From: Sulfuricurvum sp.
Lineage (GTDB): Bacteria > Campylobacterota > Campylobacteria > Campylobacterales > Sulfurimonadaceae
Direction of reading: 5' to 3'
NCBI GenBank assembly: GCA_022729795.1
Contig: DZBD01000003.1
Span: forward strand, 1 to 56,175
Length of the DNA stretch: 56,175 nt
Positions within the stretch are counted from its first letter, which is position 1. Every line of letters begins with the position of its first letter. Shown piece after piece: positions 25,794-34,505 of the stretch. The notes under the pieces were generated by a model. It searched no databases, was not told the origin of the DNA, and worked only from the letters and a program-made list of their open reading frames with translations. A program made the position numbers and the translations under genes.

Positions 25794-28295
25794 TCAGAGA
25801 GACCATTTAGCTATTTTAGCACTGTATTTTTCATAAATTGTATCGCCGGCGTCTTTATTTTTTGCTTGAATGTAAATATTTAAATGATCACTGTATTCAC
25901 TAGGAATCATTAATATCCAATCTGTTTCGTTTTCCCAAATCTTCACACCGTCAACAGAAGATGATTTTTTATCTTTTGCATGTTCTAAAAATTTTCGCAT
26001 CATCTTACCTTTGAGAGATTGACTGCATTCAATCTTGAGAGCACGATAATCAAAGGAATCGATACGCTTGACTAATTCAGACAATTTAATATTATGGCAA
26101 CTCAAAAGCTCTATAATTTTCAAACTAGCATACATAGCATCTCTTGTCACACCAAATTCAGTAAAAGCAAAATTTCCGTCAACCGTGGCAATTAAATCAT
26201 ATTCTTTTAATTTTTCAGCTTTAAAATTCGAATATCTTCCACGTTCAATTTCAAGGTTTTCAAAATAAACGACATCCGGAGCCCAAGTTGGCAAAAATAC
26301 TCTTTTTTTCTTCTCTGAAGCGTCCATATTTAAAAGATGTAGTACAGCATAGAGACCATTTATTTTATCTAATACCTGACCTTCATCGGTTACAAGCAAA
26401 ACTTGCTGTGCATTAGGATAAATCATAACGCCCATTTCGTATTTTAAACTTTTCACTATTGCGGAAATATTTGCTTTAGAACGTTTTTCGAGCGCTTTGA
26501 TATTTGAGAGTTTTTTCTCGTCATAATAAGCATTTAAAACAATATTTTCTAAACCGACTTCATTAAGAATATTTGGAAAAATATCCGCAGTATTTCCGTG
26601 CATCAAATCCACTGCAACTCTAAAATTCCCACATTTAATAATATTTTGTTCAATACTTTTTTCAACTGCAATTTTGTAATCTATACACTCTTGGTTATGC
26701 ATGGTTTCATGAATTTCACCAATTTGTGAATAGTCTACACGACGAAATTTTTCAATAAAAAATGATTTTTCAATCCCTTTTATAGAATTAGAATCGATGC
26801 GCAAAGCATCTTCGTTAAAAAGTGTAATTTCTGAATTTGTCGGATCATTAATATCCTGTTTAAAATGTGCTCCGCCGATCAAGTGAGAATCTTTTGCAAG
26901 TGTGTGACGCAATACGGATGATGGTGTGCTTTTAAGATCTACAACATTAATGCCGGCTGACAAAAGTCCACCTAAAAATGCACGCTTAAGCATACGTGAG
27001 CTTTTATCATTATCACGTCCAACTACGACCTTAGAGCCTATCGGTAATTGTGCCGCGAATGCTTCTGCAAGTTTAGTGGCCATCTCACATGATAATTCAA
27101 CATTACTTTTCCCCGTAACACTACCGTTTTCAAAAATTGAATTCTTATATTTGCTTCCCCAAACAAGATTATGGCTAATAATAGATGCAGCTTCTATTTT
27201 TTTATCCGGCCAGATTGTAACGTCTTGTTCAAACGACGTCAACTCGCCGACATCACATCCTTGTGCCAATATAAGACCTGCTTTAGCGGTTACGTTTTTA
27301 TCTATAATATTATCATTACAAATGATACTGTTATCTAATTTTGCATTATTACCGACGCTTATATTTTCCCAAAACACTGTATTACGGATGTTGCAGCCGC
27401 TACCGATAGTAACGTTATCTCCAATTACAACATTGTTGAGTTTTACATCTTTTTTAATAGTAACATTTTTCCCAAGTACAACATTCCCGATTATCTCAAC
27501 ATGTTTTGGCAACTCGTAAGACGCATCGCTAGTATAAAGTATTCCATCAGGATACGTTTTTTTATGACCTGGGATTTTAAAATTAACACGATTACCGAGA
27601 ATATCTTCAAAAACTTCACGATAACTCTCAGGGTTACCGACATCACGCCAGTAACCTTCAAGATTATATCCCATAAGTTGAATGCCTTTATGCATCAAAA
27701 GTGGAAAAAGATCTTTTGCAAAATCAAAATTTTCACTACGAGGTATATAATTAAGAATTTCCGGCTCTATAATATAAATTCCGGTATTGATTGTATCGCT
27801 AAAAACTTCTCCCCAGCTTGGCTTTTCTAAAAATTTTTCTATTACATTGTCTTCATTAGCTATAACAACCCCAAATTGAAGCGGATTTTCAACGGATGTT
27901 AAGCCTATAGAGAGTTTCGCTTTTTTATTTTTATGAAAGTCAAAAATACGCTGTATATCAAAATCTGTAACCAAATCACCGCTGATAATAATAAAGTTTT
28001 CATCGCCGATATATTCTTCCGCCAATTTTACCGCACCTGCCGTGCCATAATCATCATCAGGAATAACATAAGTAATATTAATACCAAAATCACTGCCGTC
28101 TTTAAAATAGTCTTGAATTACTTCCGGCTTAAAATACAACAATACGATGAATTCTTTGATACCAAGATCTTTGAGCATCATCATCGTATGCTCCATCATC
28201 GGACGATTTACTATTGGCAACATTGGTTTTGGTCTAGAATTTGTAAGTGGCTGGATTCTTGTGCCGAATCCGCCTGCCATAACTACTGCTTTCAT
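25794..28295 (-). CDS. Sugar-phosphate nucleotidyltransferase fused to a degenerate phosphomannomutase domain
   Basis: Three parts are seen. Residues 1-230 are a nucleotidyltransferase (VVMAGGFGTRIQPLT, RPKPMLPIVN). Residues about 250-370 are a left-handed beta-helix with hexapeptide repeats such as GNVVLGKNVTIKKDV. Residues about 385-833 are an alpha-D-phosphohexomutase-like region. In that last region the phosphoserine loop expected as TASHNP reads GGAHFKQD (about 473-480), and the metal loop DxDxDR reads VDGNFAF (about 706), so mutase activity is unlikely. Similar fusions are annotated as mannose-1-phosphate guanylyltransferases; in this operon glucose-1-phosphate is also a possible substrate. 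Confidence 0.85.
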   Translation of the reverse strand: MKAVVMAGGFGTRIQPLTNSRPKPMLPIVNRPMMEHTMMMLKDLGIKEFIVLLYFKPEVIQDYFKDGSDFGINITYVIPDDDYGTAGAVKLAEEYIGDENFIIISGDLVTDFDIQRIFDFHKNKKAKLSIGLTSVENPLQFGVVIANEDNVIEKFLEKPSWGEVFSDTINTGIYIIEPEILNYIPRSENFDFAKDLFPLLMHKGIQLMGYNLEGYWRDVGNPESYREVFEDILGNRVNFKIPGHKKTYPDGILYTSDASYELPKHVEIIGNVVLGKNVTIKKDVKLNNVVIGDNVTIGSGCNIRNTVFWENISVGNNAKLDNSIICNDNIIDKNVTAKAGLILAQGCDVGELTSFEQDVTIWPDKKIEAASIISHNLVWGSKYKNSIFENGSVTGKSNVELSCEMATKLAEAFAAQLPIGSKVVVGRDNDKSSRMLKRAFLGGLLSAGINVVDLKSTPSSVLRHTLAKDSHLIGGAHFKQDINDPTNSEITLFNEDALRIDSNSIKGIEKSFFIEKFRRVDYSQIGEIHETMHNQECIDYKIAVEKSIEQNIIKCGNFRVAVDLMHGNTADIFPNILNEVGLENIVLNAYYDEKKLSNIKALEKRSKANISAIVKSLKYEMGVMIYPNAQQVLLVTDEGQVLDKINGLYAVLHLLNMDASEKKKRVFLPTWAPDVVYFENLEIERGRYSNFKAEKLKEYDLIATVDGNFAFTEFGVTRDAMYASLKIIELLSCHNIKLSELVKRIDSFDYRALKIECSQSLKGKMMRKFLEHAKDKKSSSVDGVKIWENETDWILMIPSEYSDHLNIYIQAKNKDAGDTIYEKYSAKIAKWSL

Positions 28296-28325
28296 AACAT
28301 GCTTTCCTTAAATAATATAATAAAA

Positions 28326-28604
28326 CTAAATTTTCAATAATGTATTTTGAGTACCAAACGGAGATGCTATAATTTCTAAATCATTATCACTTAGCCATTC
28401 ATTTTCATTTGTTCGATAGCCAAATTGGTAGTCACGACCTAACGGCAATATCTTTGTGATATAAAATTCACCACTTTTTTTAACCTTCATAGGTTCTTCA
28501 AGCCAATCATTCCATTCGCCACAGATAGAAATACCTTCACTATCCTTTGGCACAATAGTAAAAGTAACCCAAGCTTTATTCCCTTTTTTTGTGATTTTAA
28601 TCAT
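28326..28604 (-). CDS. Stand-alone glycogen-binding (CBM48/AMPK1-like) domain protein
   Basis: A 92-residue protein that is almost entirely one carbohydrate-binding module. KAWVTFTIVP, ISICGEWNDWLEEPMKV and GEFYITKILPLGRDYQFGYR match the CBM48/AMPK beta-subunit pattern, with Trp residues in the GEWNDW loop. No catalytic domain is attached. It may tether operon enzymes to glycogen or act as a regulatory partner, which is inference. Thirty bases separate it from the next gene in the run. Confidence 0.85.
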   Translation of the reverse strand: MIKITKKGNKAWVTFTIVPKDSEGISICGEWNDWLEEPMKVKKSGEFYITKILPLGRDYQFGYRTNENEWLSDNDLEIIASPFGTQNTLLKI

Positions 28605-28687
28605 GTTACAACTCCTTCCATAAGATTTTTTTGGTATTAAACATACTAAAACGTATCATAACATATGATAGTTCAAATGAGTGTTTT

Positions 28688-29902
28688 TTATTTCTCTACA
28701 CGGTTAAGGTTACTAAAACCCGGTAAAATTTTACCCTCTAGTAACTCCAAACTCGCTCCGCCGCCCGTAGATATAAAACTAAAATTTTCCGCTTCCGATG
28801 CCTTATCAACGGCATCCGCCGTATCACCGCCGCCAACAATAGTGTAGGCATAACAATCACCGATTGCATTAGCAATTTTAAAAGTACCTTTTGAGAATTT
28901 ATCAATCTCGTAAATTCCCATAGGACCGTTCCATATAATCGTATTTGAAAGTCCAATAGCTTCACTAAAAAGCTTGACGGTAGCCGGACCGATATCAACT
29001 GCCCTAAATCCATCCAATACATCTTGAGAAGGCACTACTTGAATATCTATGCTTTTTTCAATAGAATCAGTAATTACAACATCTACCGGAAGATAGACTT
29101 TCACTTGGTGTTCCTGCGCCTTTGCTAAAACATCACGAGCTGTTTGTATGTATTCTTCCTCATATAAAGACTCTTTCATATCATAACCCAGTGCTCTTAA
29201 AAATGTGTTACTCATGGCTCCACCGATTATTAACTTATCTATTTTTTCAAGAACTGCCTCAAGAAGTGTTATTTTTGAAGATATTTTAGCTCCTCCTACA
29301 ACCAGTGCTATTGGATGTACCGGATGTTCAAGCGCTTTATTAAAAGCTTCAATTTCACGCATCATCAAAAATCCGGCAACTTTAATCTCTACAAACTCCG
29401 TAATGCCATAAGTTGAAGCGTGTTTTCTATGAGATGTTCCGAATGCATCATTGATATAAACATCACAAATGGAAGCAAGTTTTTTTGAAAACTCTGCATC
29501 ATTTTGTTTTTCACCTTCATGAAAACGAATATTTTCAAGTAAAAAAACGCGTTCTAAAGAGCATGTAGCAATTTCATTTTGTGAGGATTCGAAATCTTCT
29601 ATAAATTCAACTTTTTTTTGCAATAAACGCTCAAGTCGCTTGCGGACATGTATAAGCGAATACTTTTCCTCATACCCACCTTTTGGATCTCCAAAATGAG
29701 AAACCAGAGTAATTGAACAAGCTCCATGATCAATACAATAATTAATAGTCGGTAGTGCCATTCTAATTCTGCGGTCATCCGTAATATTATTATGTGAATC
29801 TACCGGAACATTGAAATCAACACGGATAAGAACCCTTTTTCCGCTCACATCAATATCTTTTAAACTTTTAACCCCTTGCATATAAGAAATATTCGATATC
29901 AT
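28688..29902 (-). CDS. pgk: Phosphoglycerate kinase
   Basis: Transfers phosphate between 1,3-bisphosphoglycerate and ADP in lower glycolysis and gluconeogenesis. The N-terminal VLIRVDFNVP, VSHFGDP, and C-terminal GGGDTADAVDKA with STGGGASLELLEGK are intact. Length is 404. The start overlaps the glgP stop by four bases (ATGA). The family's own start may be the internal Met of MQGVKSLKDI, but the coupled ATG is well placed. Finding pgk between glgP and glycogen genes, not with gap or tpi, is unusual. Confidence 0.94.
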   Translation of the reverse strand: MISNISYMQGVKSLKDIDVSGKRVLIRVDFNVPVDSHNNITDDRRIRMALPTINYCIDHGACSITLVSHFGDPKGGYEEKYSLIHVRKRLERLLQKKVEFIEDFESSQNEIATCSLERVFLLENIRFHEGEKQNDAEFSKKLASICDVYINDAFGTSHRKHASTYGITEFVEIKVAGFLMMREIEAFNKALEHPVHPIALVVGGAKISSKITLLEAVLEKIDKLIIGGAMSNTFLRALGYDMKESLYEEEYIQTARDVLAKAQEHQVKVYLPVDVVITDSIEKSIDIQVVPSQDVLDGFRAVDIGPATVKLFSEAIGLSNTIIWNGPMGIYEIDKFSKGTFKIANAIGDCYAYTIVGGGDTADAVDKASEAENFSFISTGGGASLELLEGKILPGFSNLNRVEK

Positions 29903-31578
29903 ATTGTTTCCTCGCTATCATTCATTCTACGATCATGATTATTATACATTCGGTCATAATATTCAGCAGCCATACGTCCGGAGTCAAAATCAATCTCTAT
30001 GTCAGACATAGCGTTTTTCATGATTTCCAACCATTTAGTAGGATTATCGTAATACATAGGTATTATCGTATTTTCTAAAGTATCCATCATGTGTAGATTA
30101 TCTAAATGATCTTGTTCATGGATAGGGAGTTTGTGATCAAGTGCAGGTATCGTGAAAGCATTTTTCCCATCACGTGCAAACTCAGGATGCCATCCATCGT
30201 CAATAGAAAAATGTATAGAGCCGTTCATGCTTGCAGTCATGCCGCTTGTTCCGCTAGCCTCACGTGTTATGCGAGGAGTGTTTAGCCAAACATCACTACC
30301 TTGTTTTAGTAAACGTGAAAGAGTTATCTCGTACCCTATAAGAACAGCCATATTTTTATAATGATGACTCACTCGGACTAATTCATTAAATATTTCGGTA
30401 GCACCCTGATCTGTCGGATAAGGTTTTCCTGCCCAAATAATTTGAACGGGTCTTTCTTCATTTTTTATCAATTTAACAAAACGTTGGAAATCGTATTTGA
30501 GCAAGTCAGGACGCTTATATTCAGCAAAACGGCGTGCCCAAACTATAGTTAACACTTCAGGGTCAAACATTTTTCCTGTTTGGTCTGCAACAACATCAAA
30601 AAGAGCTTTCTTAAGATGCTTTTTTCTTGCTACAATTTCGTAATCTTCATGTTCATCAAGTGCACGAATTAGGGTCTTGTCTGTCCAAAATTTCTTATTT
30701 TGAGCATTTGTAATAGATATAATCTCGCATCTGTCAGCAATATGTGCCCACATCTCATTAGAAACAATTCCGTGAATTTTAGAAACGGCATTTGCAATTT
30801 TAGCACTACGTAAGGCACCTACTGTAAGTGAAAAACTATCTTCATTCTCATAGCCGCTTATTTTACGAACTGTATCAAGAGAAAGACCGGCAAAAAATCC
30901 CATTTCGTGTAAAAAATGAATATTGTGTTCTTCATTGCCTGCTTTTTCTGGAGTATGTGTTGTAAAAACTACATGCTTTTGTACTTCTTTCATGCTCTTA
31001 TATTTATTAAAAAGCTCATAAACTAAAGGTAAAGAATGCCCTTCATTCATGTGATAAATATCAACCGACTGATTCAGTGCCTCTAATATTTTTGTTCCGC
31101 CGATTCCTAAAACTATCTCTTGAGCTACACGAGTACGTTCATTACCATCATAGAGTTTGTGAGTAATTGTTCGTGATAAATAATCATTTTCATCCGTATC
31201 CGTAGAGAGTAAAATCATTGGTGCGGTACCGAAAATATCAGGACGAACAAGAAAAGCTTTTACAACGACGTTCTCATTATTAATATTAACCGTGACCTTA
31301 GTGTCAAGTTCTTCAAGAAAATAATAAAATTTTCTCGTAAATATAGGGTGAAGTGTTCTATCTTCGTTACGAGATTGATCATAATATCCAAAACTCCAAA
31401 GAAGACCGACCCCAATTACATTTTGTTTTAAATCATAGGCACTGCGCATATGAGATCCCGCAAGAAAACCTAAACCTCCAGAATATATCTTAAGAGCCTG
31501 ATCCACTGCAAATTCCATAGAGAAATAAGCGGACGCCGTACTGTACTTTTTGCTGATATCGTATGAGAATAAATTCAT
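29899..31578 (-). CDS. glgP: Alpha-glucan phosphorylase family protein with Thr at the PLP-lysine position
   Basis: GT35-type protein of the short phosphorylase group: AYFSMEFAVDQALKIYSGGL at the N-terminus, THTPEKAGNEEHN, RRFAEYKRPDLL and WAGKPYPTDQGA all fit. In glycogen phosphorylases the cofactor lysine lies in a motif like EASGTSGMK. Here it reads EASGTSGMTASMNG with codon ACT (30237-30235) for Thr448. Without that lysine PLP cannot be bound as a Schiff base. Length 559 is short for the family. It may be inactive, have changed chemistry, or play a regulatory role. The frame is intact, and its operon position argues that it is expressed. Confidence 0.83.
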   Translation of the reverse strand: MNLFSYDISKKYSTASAYFSMEFAVDQALKIYSGGLGFLAGSHMRSAYDLKQNVIGVGLLWSFGYYDQSRNEDRTLHPIFTRKFYYFLEELDTKVTVNINNENVVVKAFLVRPDIFGTAPMILLSTDTDENDYLSRTITHKLYDGNERTRVAQEIVLGIGGTKILEALNQSVDIYHMNEGHSLPLVYELFNKYKSMKEVQKHVVFTTHTPEKAGNEEHNIHFLHEMGFFAGLSLDTVRKISGYENEDSFSLTVGALRSAKIANAVSKIHGIVSNEMWAHIADRCEIISITNAQNKKFWTDKTLIRALDEHEDYEIVARKKHLKKALFDVVADQTGKMFDPEVLTIVWARRFAEYKRPDLLKYDFQRFVKLIKNEERPVQIIWAGKPYPTDQGATEIFNELVRVSHHYKNMAVLIGYEITLSRLLKQGSDVWLNTPRITREASGTSGMTASMNGSIHFSIDDGWHPEFARDGKNAFTIPALDHKLPIHEQDHLDNLHMMDTLENTIIPMYYDNPTKWLEIMKNAMSDIEIDFDSGRMAAEYYDRMYNNHDRRMNDSEETI

Positions 31579-31629
31579 ATTTACCCTTATTATTTTAAAT
31601 TTTGTTTACCGAATTTGGCACTAAATACT

Positions 31630-33255
31630 CTATATAACACTTAAAACTAAAGCTTTAGCCTCCTCTTGAATTCTGAATAAATGCTCTTTTGAGATGAAGC
31701 TCTCAGCATAAATTTTATATATATCCTCTGTTCCTGACGGGCGTGCAGCAAACCACCCATTTTTTGTTACAACCTTCAGTCCGCCTATCGGCTGATTATT
31801 TCCGGGTGCATTTGTAAAAACTGCAATAATCTCTTCACCCGCTAGGCTTTTAGAAGTAATATCGCTAGGTGAAAGTTTTTTAAGCTTTGCTTTTTGTTCA
31901 GCTGATGCCGGTGCGTCACTCCGTTCATAATAAGAAATCCCAAACTTTTTTTCCAACTCCGCATATATTACTGAAGGGTCTTTTTTAAGTCTCTCAGTAA
32001 TCTCAAAAGCAAGCAGATTTAATATAATTCCATCTTTGTCGCTTGAAAAAACTGACCCGTCTTGACGTAAAAAAGAAGCACCGGCACTCTCCTCTCCTCC
32101 AAAACCTATAGTTCCGTTACAAAGACCAGTTACAAACCACTTAAAACCAACCGGAACCTCTACAATCTCTTTGCCGATTGATGCTGCAACACGATCAATC
32201 ATAGAACTTGAAACTAATGTTTTTCCTATTTTGAGATTTTTATCCCAATTTTCACGATATTGAAACAAGTACCAAATTGCTACCGAAAGGTAGTGGTTAG
32301 GATTCATAAGTCCTGCACTTTTTGTAACTATTCCGTGACGGTCAAAGTCAGGATCATTTGCAAAAGCAAGATCAAATTGATTTTTAAGAGTAATGAGGGA
32401 TGTCATGGCATGTGGAGATGAACAGTCCATACGAACTTTTCCATCATGATCACAGCTCATAAAACTAAAAGTTGGATCTACATACTCATTTACAATTTCA
32501 AGTTTTAAGCCATAAATCTCATTAATTTTTTTATAAACTTCTATTCCCGAACCGCCAAGTGGATCAACTCCAACTTTAAGTTTGCTTGATTGAAGCAGTT
32601 TCATATCTATTATAGTACTCAATGCTTGAACATATGGGGTGATAAAGTCCATATAAATTACTTTATTTAAAGCTTCTTCTACACTTACATATTTCACACC
32701 GCGCAACTCATCTTCTATATATTGGTTGGCTTGCTTTTCTATAACAGAAGTCGCATCTGTGTCTGCCGGACCTCCGTGTGGTGGATTATATTTAAAGCCA
32801 CCGTCTTCGGGCGGATTATGTGAAGGGGTAATAACAACACCGTCACAAGAATATTCATATATTTTATTAGCTTCAATAACCGTAAATGAAAGAACGGGAG
32901 TAGGCGTATATCCATCATTCTTTGCAATAACACATTCTACACCGTTTGCTACACAAACCTGCAACGTTGTAAGTTGTGCAGGACTAGAAAGAGCATGGGT
33001 ATCCTTTGCAATAAAAAGTTTACCCTTAATGCCTTGAGATTTTCTATAATCACACATTGCCTGTGCAATAGCAAAAATATGTTTTTCATTAAAACTTTTT
33101 TTGAAAGAACAGCCACGATGCCCAGATGTTCCAAAAACAACCTTCTGCTCAGAGCAACTTATATCTGGATTAAGAGTATAATAAGAGGCAACAAGATTGG
33201 GTACATTTATCAACTTATCACGCTCTACTTGTTTTGCAGCACCTTCATGTAACAT
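31630..33255 (-). CDS. pgm: Alpha-D-glucose phosphate-specific phosphoglucomutase
   Basis: Interconverts glucose-1-phosphate and glucose-6-phosphate, linking glycogen to the Entner-Doudoroff operon. It has VFGTSGHRG at the N-terminus, the phosphoserine loop VITPSHNPPEDGG, the metal loop NDPDFDRHG and the C-terminal phosphate loop RPSGTEDIYKIYAES. Length 541 fits the bacterial Pgm type. It is first in the minus-strand run, with GGAG nine bases before the ATG. One full copy of the dispersed word (32406) encodes part of SSPHAMTS. Confidence 0.96.
   Translation of the reverse strand: MLHEGAAKQVERDKLINVPNLVASYYTLNPDISCSEQKVVFGTSGHRGCSFKKSFNEKHIFAIAQAMCDYRKSQGIKGKLFIAKDTHALSSPAQLTTLQVCVANGVECVIAKNDGYTPTPVLSFTVIEANKIYEYSCDGVVITPSHNPPEDGGFKYNPPHGGPADTDATSVIEKQANQYIEDELRGVKYVSVEEALNKVIYMDFITPYVQALSTIIDMKLLQSSKLKVGVDPLGGSGIEVYKKINEIYGLKLEIVNEYVDPTFSFMSCDHDGKVRMDCSSPHAMTSLITLKNQFDLAFANDPDFDRHGIVTKSAGLMNPNHYLSVAIWYLFQYRENWDKNLKIGKTLVSSSMIDRVAASIGKEIVEVPVGFKWFVTGLCNGTIGFGGEESAGASFLRQDGSVFSSDKDGIILNLLAFEITERLKKDPSVIYAELEKKFGISYYERSDAPASAEQKAKLKKLSPSDITSKSLAGEEIIAVFTNAPGNNQPIGGLKVVTKNGWFAARPSGTEDIYKIYAESFISKEHLFRIQEEAKALVLSVI
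32406..32415 (-). repeat. Dispersed word, full copy
   Basis: CTCCACATGCCATG in pgm, encoding S-P-H-A-M. Confidence 0.9.
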
Positions 33256-33300
33256 TTTGAAAACTCCTAAATTCTAATTTTTAAATTTATGTCTAAGGAC

Positions 33301-33306
33301 ATTATA
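33301..33306 (-). promoter_or_regulatory. Candidate -10 box of the pgm-glgB operon
   Basis: The minus strand reads TATAAT here, 46 bases before the pgm ATG, in the divergent region shared with galU. No clear -35 box is seen. Confidence 0.45.
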
Positions 33307-33390
33307 AAATTTAAGTGCTTAATGATTACTTTTTATTAAGTAAGTTGCTCTTATCACAAACAATATGCCTTAAATGTAATATAAAATAAA

Positions 33391-33402
33391 TATAATTATA
33401 AT
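33391..33402 (+). promoter_or_regulatory. Candidate -10 boxes of galU
   Basis: Two back-to-back TATAAT hexamers lie 34-45 bases before the galU ATG. AAAGGAAA just before the start is the ribosome-binding site. Confidence 0.5.
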
Positions 33403-33435
33403 CGTGAATTAAAATTAATCATAAAGGAAAATGTA

Positions 33436-34278
33436 ATGATCAAAAAATGTTTATTCCCCGCAGCAGGATACGGCACAAGATTTTTACCAGCAACAAAAGC
33501 GATGCCAAAAGAGATGTTACCTATTTTAACTAAGCCGCTTATTCAATACGGAGTTGAAGAAGCTTATGAAGCTGGTTGCGATGTAATATCAATTATTACC
33601 GGACGTGGAAAAAGGGCTATCACTGACCATTTTGATATAAGTTATGAGCTTGAACACCAGATACAAGGGACAGATAAAGAAAGTTTATTAATCGACATTC
33701 GTGCTCTTATGGAAAAGTGTACTTTCACTTATACTCCTCAAAATGAGATGAAGGGATTAGGAGACGCTATCTATAAAGGAAAGGCTTTAGTCGGTGATGA
33801 ATCTCCCTTTTGTGTAATATTAGCAGATGATTTATGTGTAAACCCCGGTGGTGATGGAGTAATGAAACAAATGGTAAAACTCTATGAAAAATATAGATGT
33901 TCAATTGTAGCTATTATGGAAGTTCCAAAAGATCAGGTTCATAAATACGGTGTCATTTCCGGTAAAGAGATTGAAAACGGAATTTATATGATTGATAATA
34001 TGGTAGAAAAACCTGATATTGATAAAGCACCTTCAAATTTAGCCATTATTGGTCGTTATATTTTAACTCCTGATATTTTTGAAATTATTAGCAATACAAA
34101 ACCCGGTAAAAATGGAGAACTACAAATTACAGATGCACTTCTTACACAAGCAAAAAAAGGGATGGTATTGGGATATAAATTTAAAGGCAAACGCTTTGAC
34201 TGCGGTAGTCTTGACGGTTTTGTTGAGGCAACAAACTATTATTACAACAATATAGAAAAAATAAAAAAAGTTAAATAA
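33436..34278 (+). CDS. galU: UTP-glucose-1-phosphate uridylyltransferase
   Basis: Makes UDP-glucose from UTP and glucose-1-phosphate. The N-terminus FPAAGYGTRFLPATKAMPKE holds the nucleotide-binding loop; VEKPDIDKAPSNLAIIGRY and the Lys region FKGKRFDCGSLDG fit GalU. Length is 280. It is divergent from the glycogen operon, and with no glgC in the window GalU is the only plain glucose-1-phosphate activating enzyme near the two glycogen synthases. It ends at a strong hairpin. Confidence 0.95.
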   Translation: MIKKCLFPAAGYGTRFLPATKAMPKEMLPILTKPLIQYGVEEAYEAGCDVISIITGRGKRAITDHFDISYELEHQIQGTDKESLLIDIRALMEKCTFTYTPQNEMKGLGDAIYKGKALVGDESPFCVILADDLCVNPGGDGVMKQMVKLYEKYRCSIVAIMEVPKDQVHKYGVISGKEIENGIYMIDNMVEKPDIDKAPSNLAIIGRYILTPDIFEIISNTKPGKNGELQITDALLTQAKKGMVLGYKFKGKRFDCGSLDGFVEATNYYYNNIEKIKKVK

Positions 34279-34295
34279 TAATTTACTACTTTTTA

Positions 34296-34334
34296 AATTC
34301 TGAAATGACGTTAAATAGCAGTCGTTTCAGAATT
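34296..34334 (+). terminator. Hairpin after galU
   Basis: Fourteen-base arms (34296-34309 and 34321-34334), beginning AATTCTGAAA, pair fully with one G-T wobble around an 11-base loop. Only a weak A/T tract follows. It separates galU from the origin region. Confidence 0.7.
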
Positions 34335-34344
34335 ATTAATTATA

Positions 34345-34482
34345 TCATTCACATTCTCTTCACTAATTATTACTAAGAACATAGCGCTTAAACTGGGATG
34401 CACTACAATATTCACAATTAAATATTGTAGTTATTCACATATTTTTAACTTTTTTTTATATTATAAATTGGTATTATTCACA
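34345..34482 (+). other. oriC: Likely oriC, part upstream of dnaA
   Basis: Four DnaA-box-like sites in one orientation: TCATTCACA (34345-34353), ATATTCACA (34408-34416), TTATTCACA (34431-34439) and TTATTCACA (34474-34482). A very A/T-rich stretch at 34440-34470 lies between the last two and could be the unwinding element. The position next to dnaA matches origins described in other Campylobacterota, where boxes of the TTATTCACA/TCATTCACA type are used. Confidence 0.7.
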
Positions 34483-34505
34483 TTTAATCAAATAAAGGTT
34501 TTTAA

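Noticed and set aside
29899-31578. glgP as a plain pseudogene
   Set aside because: The frame is open over 559 codons with other substrate-site motifs intact; only the PLP lysine is replaced.
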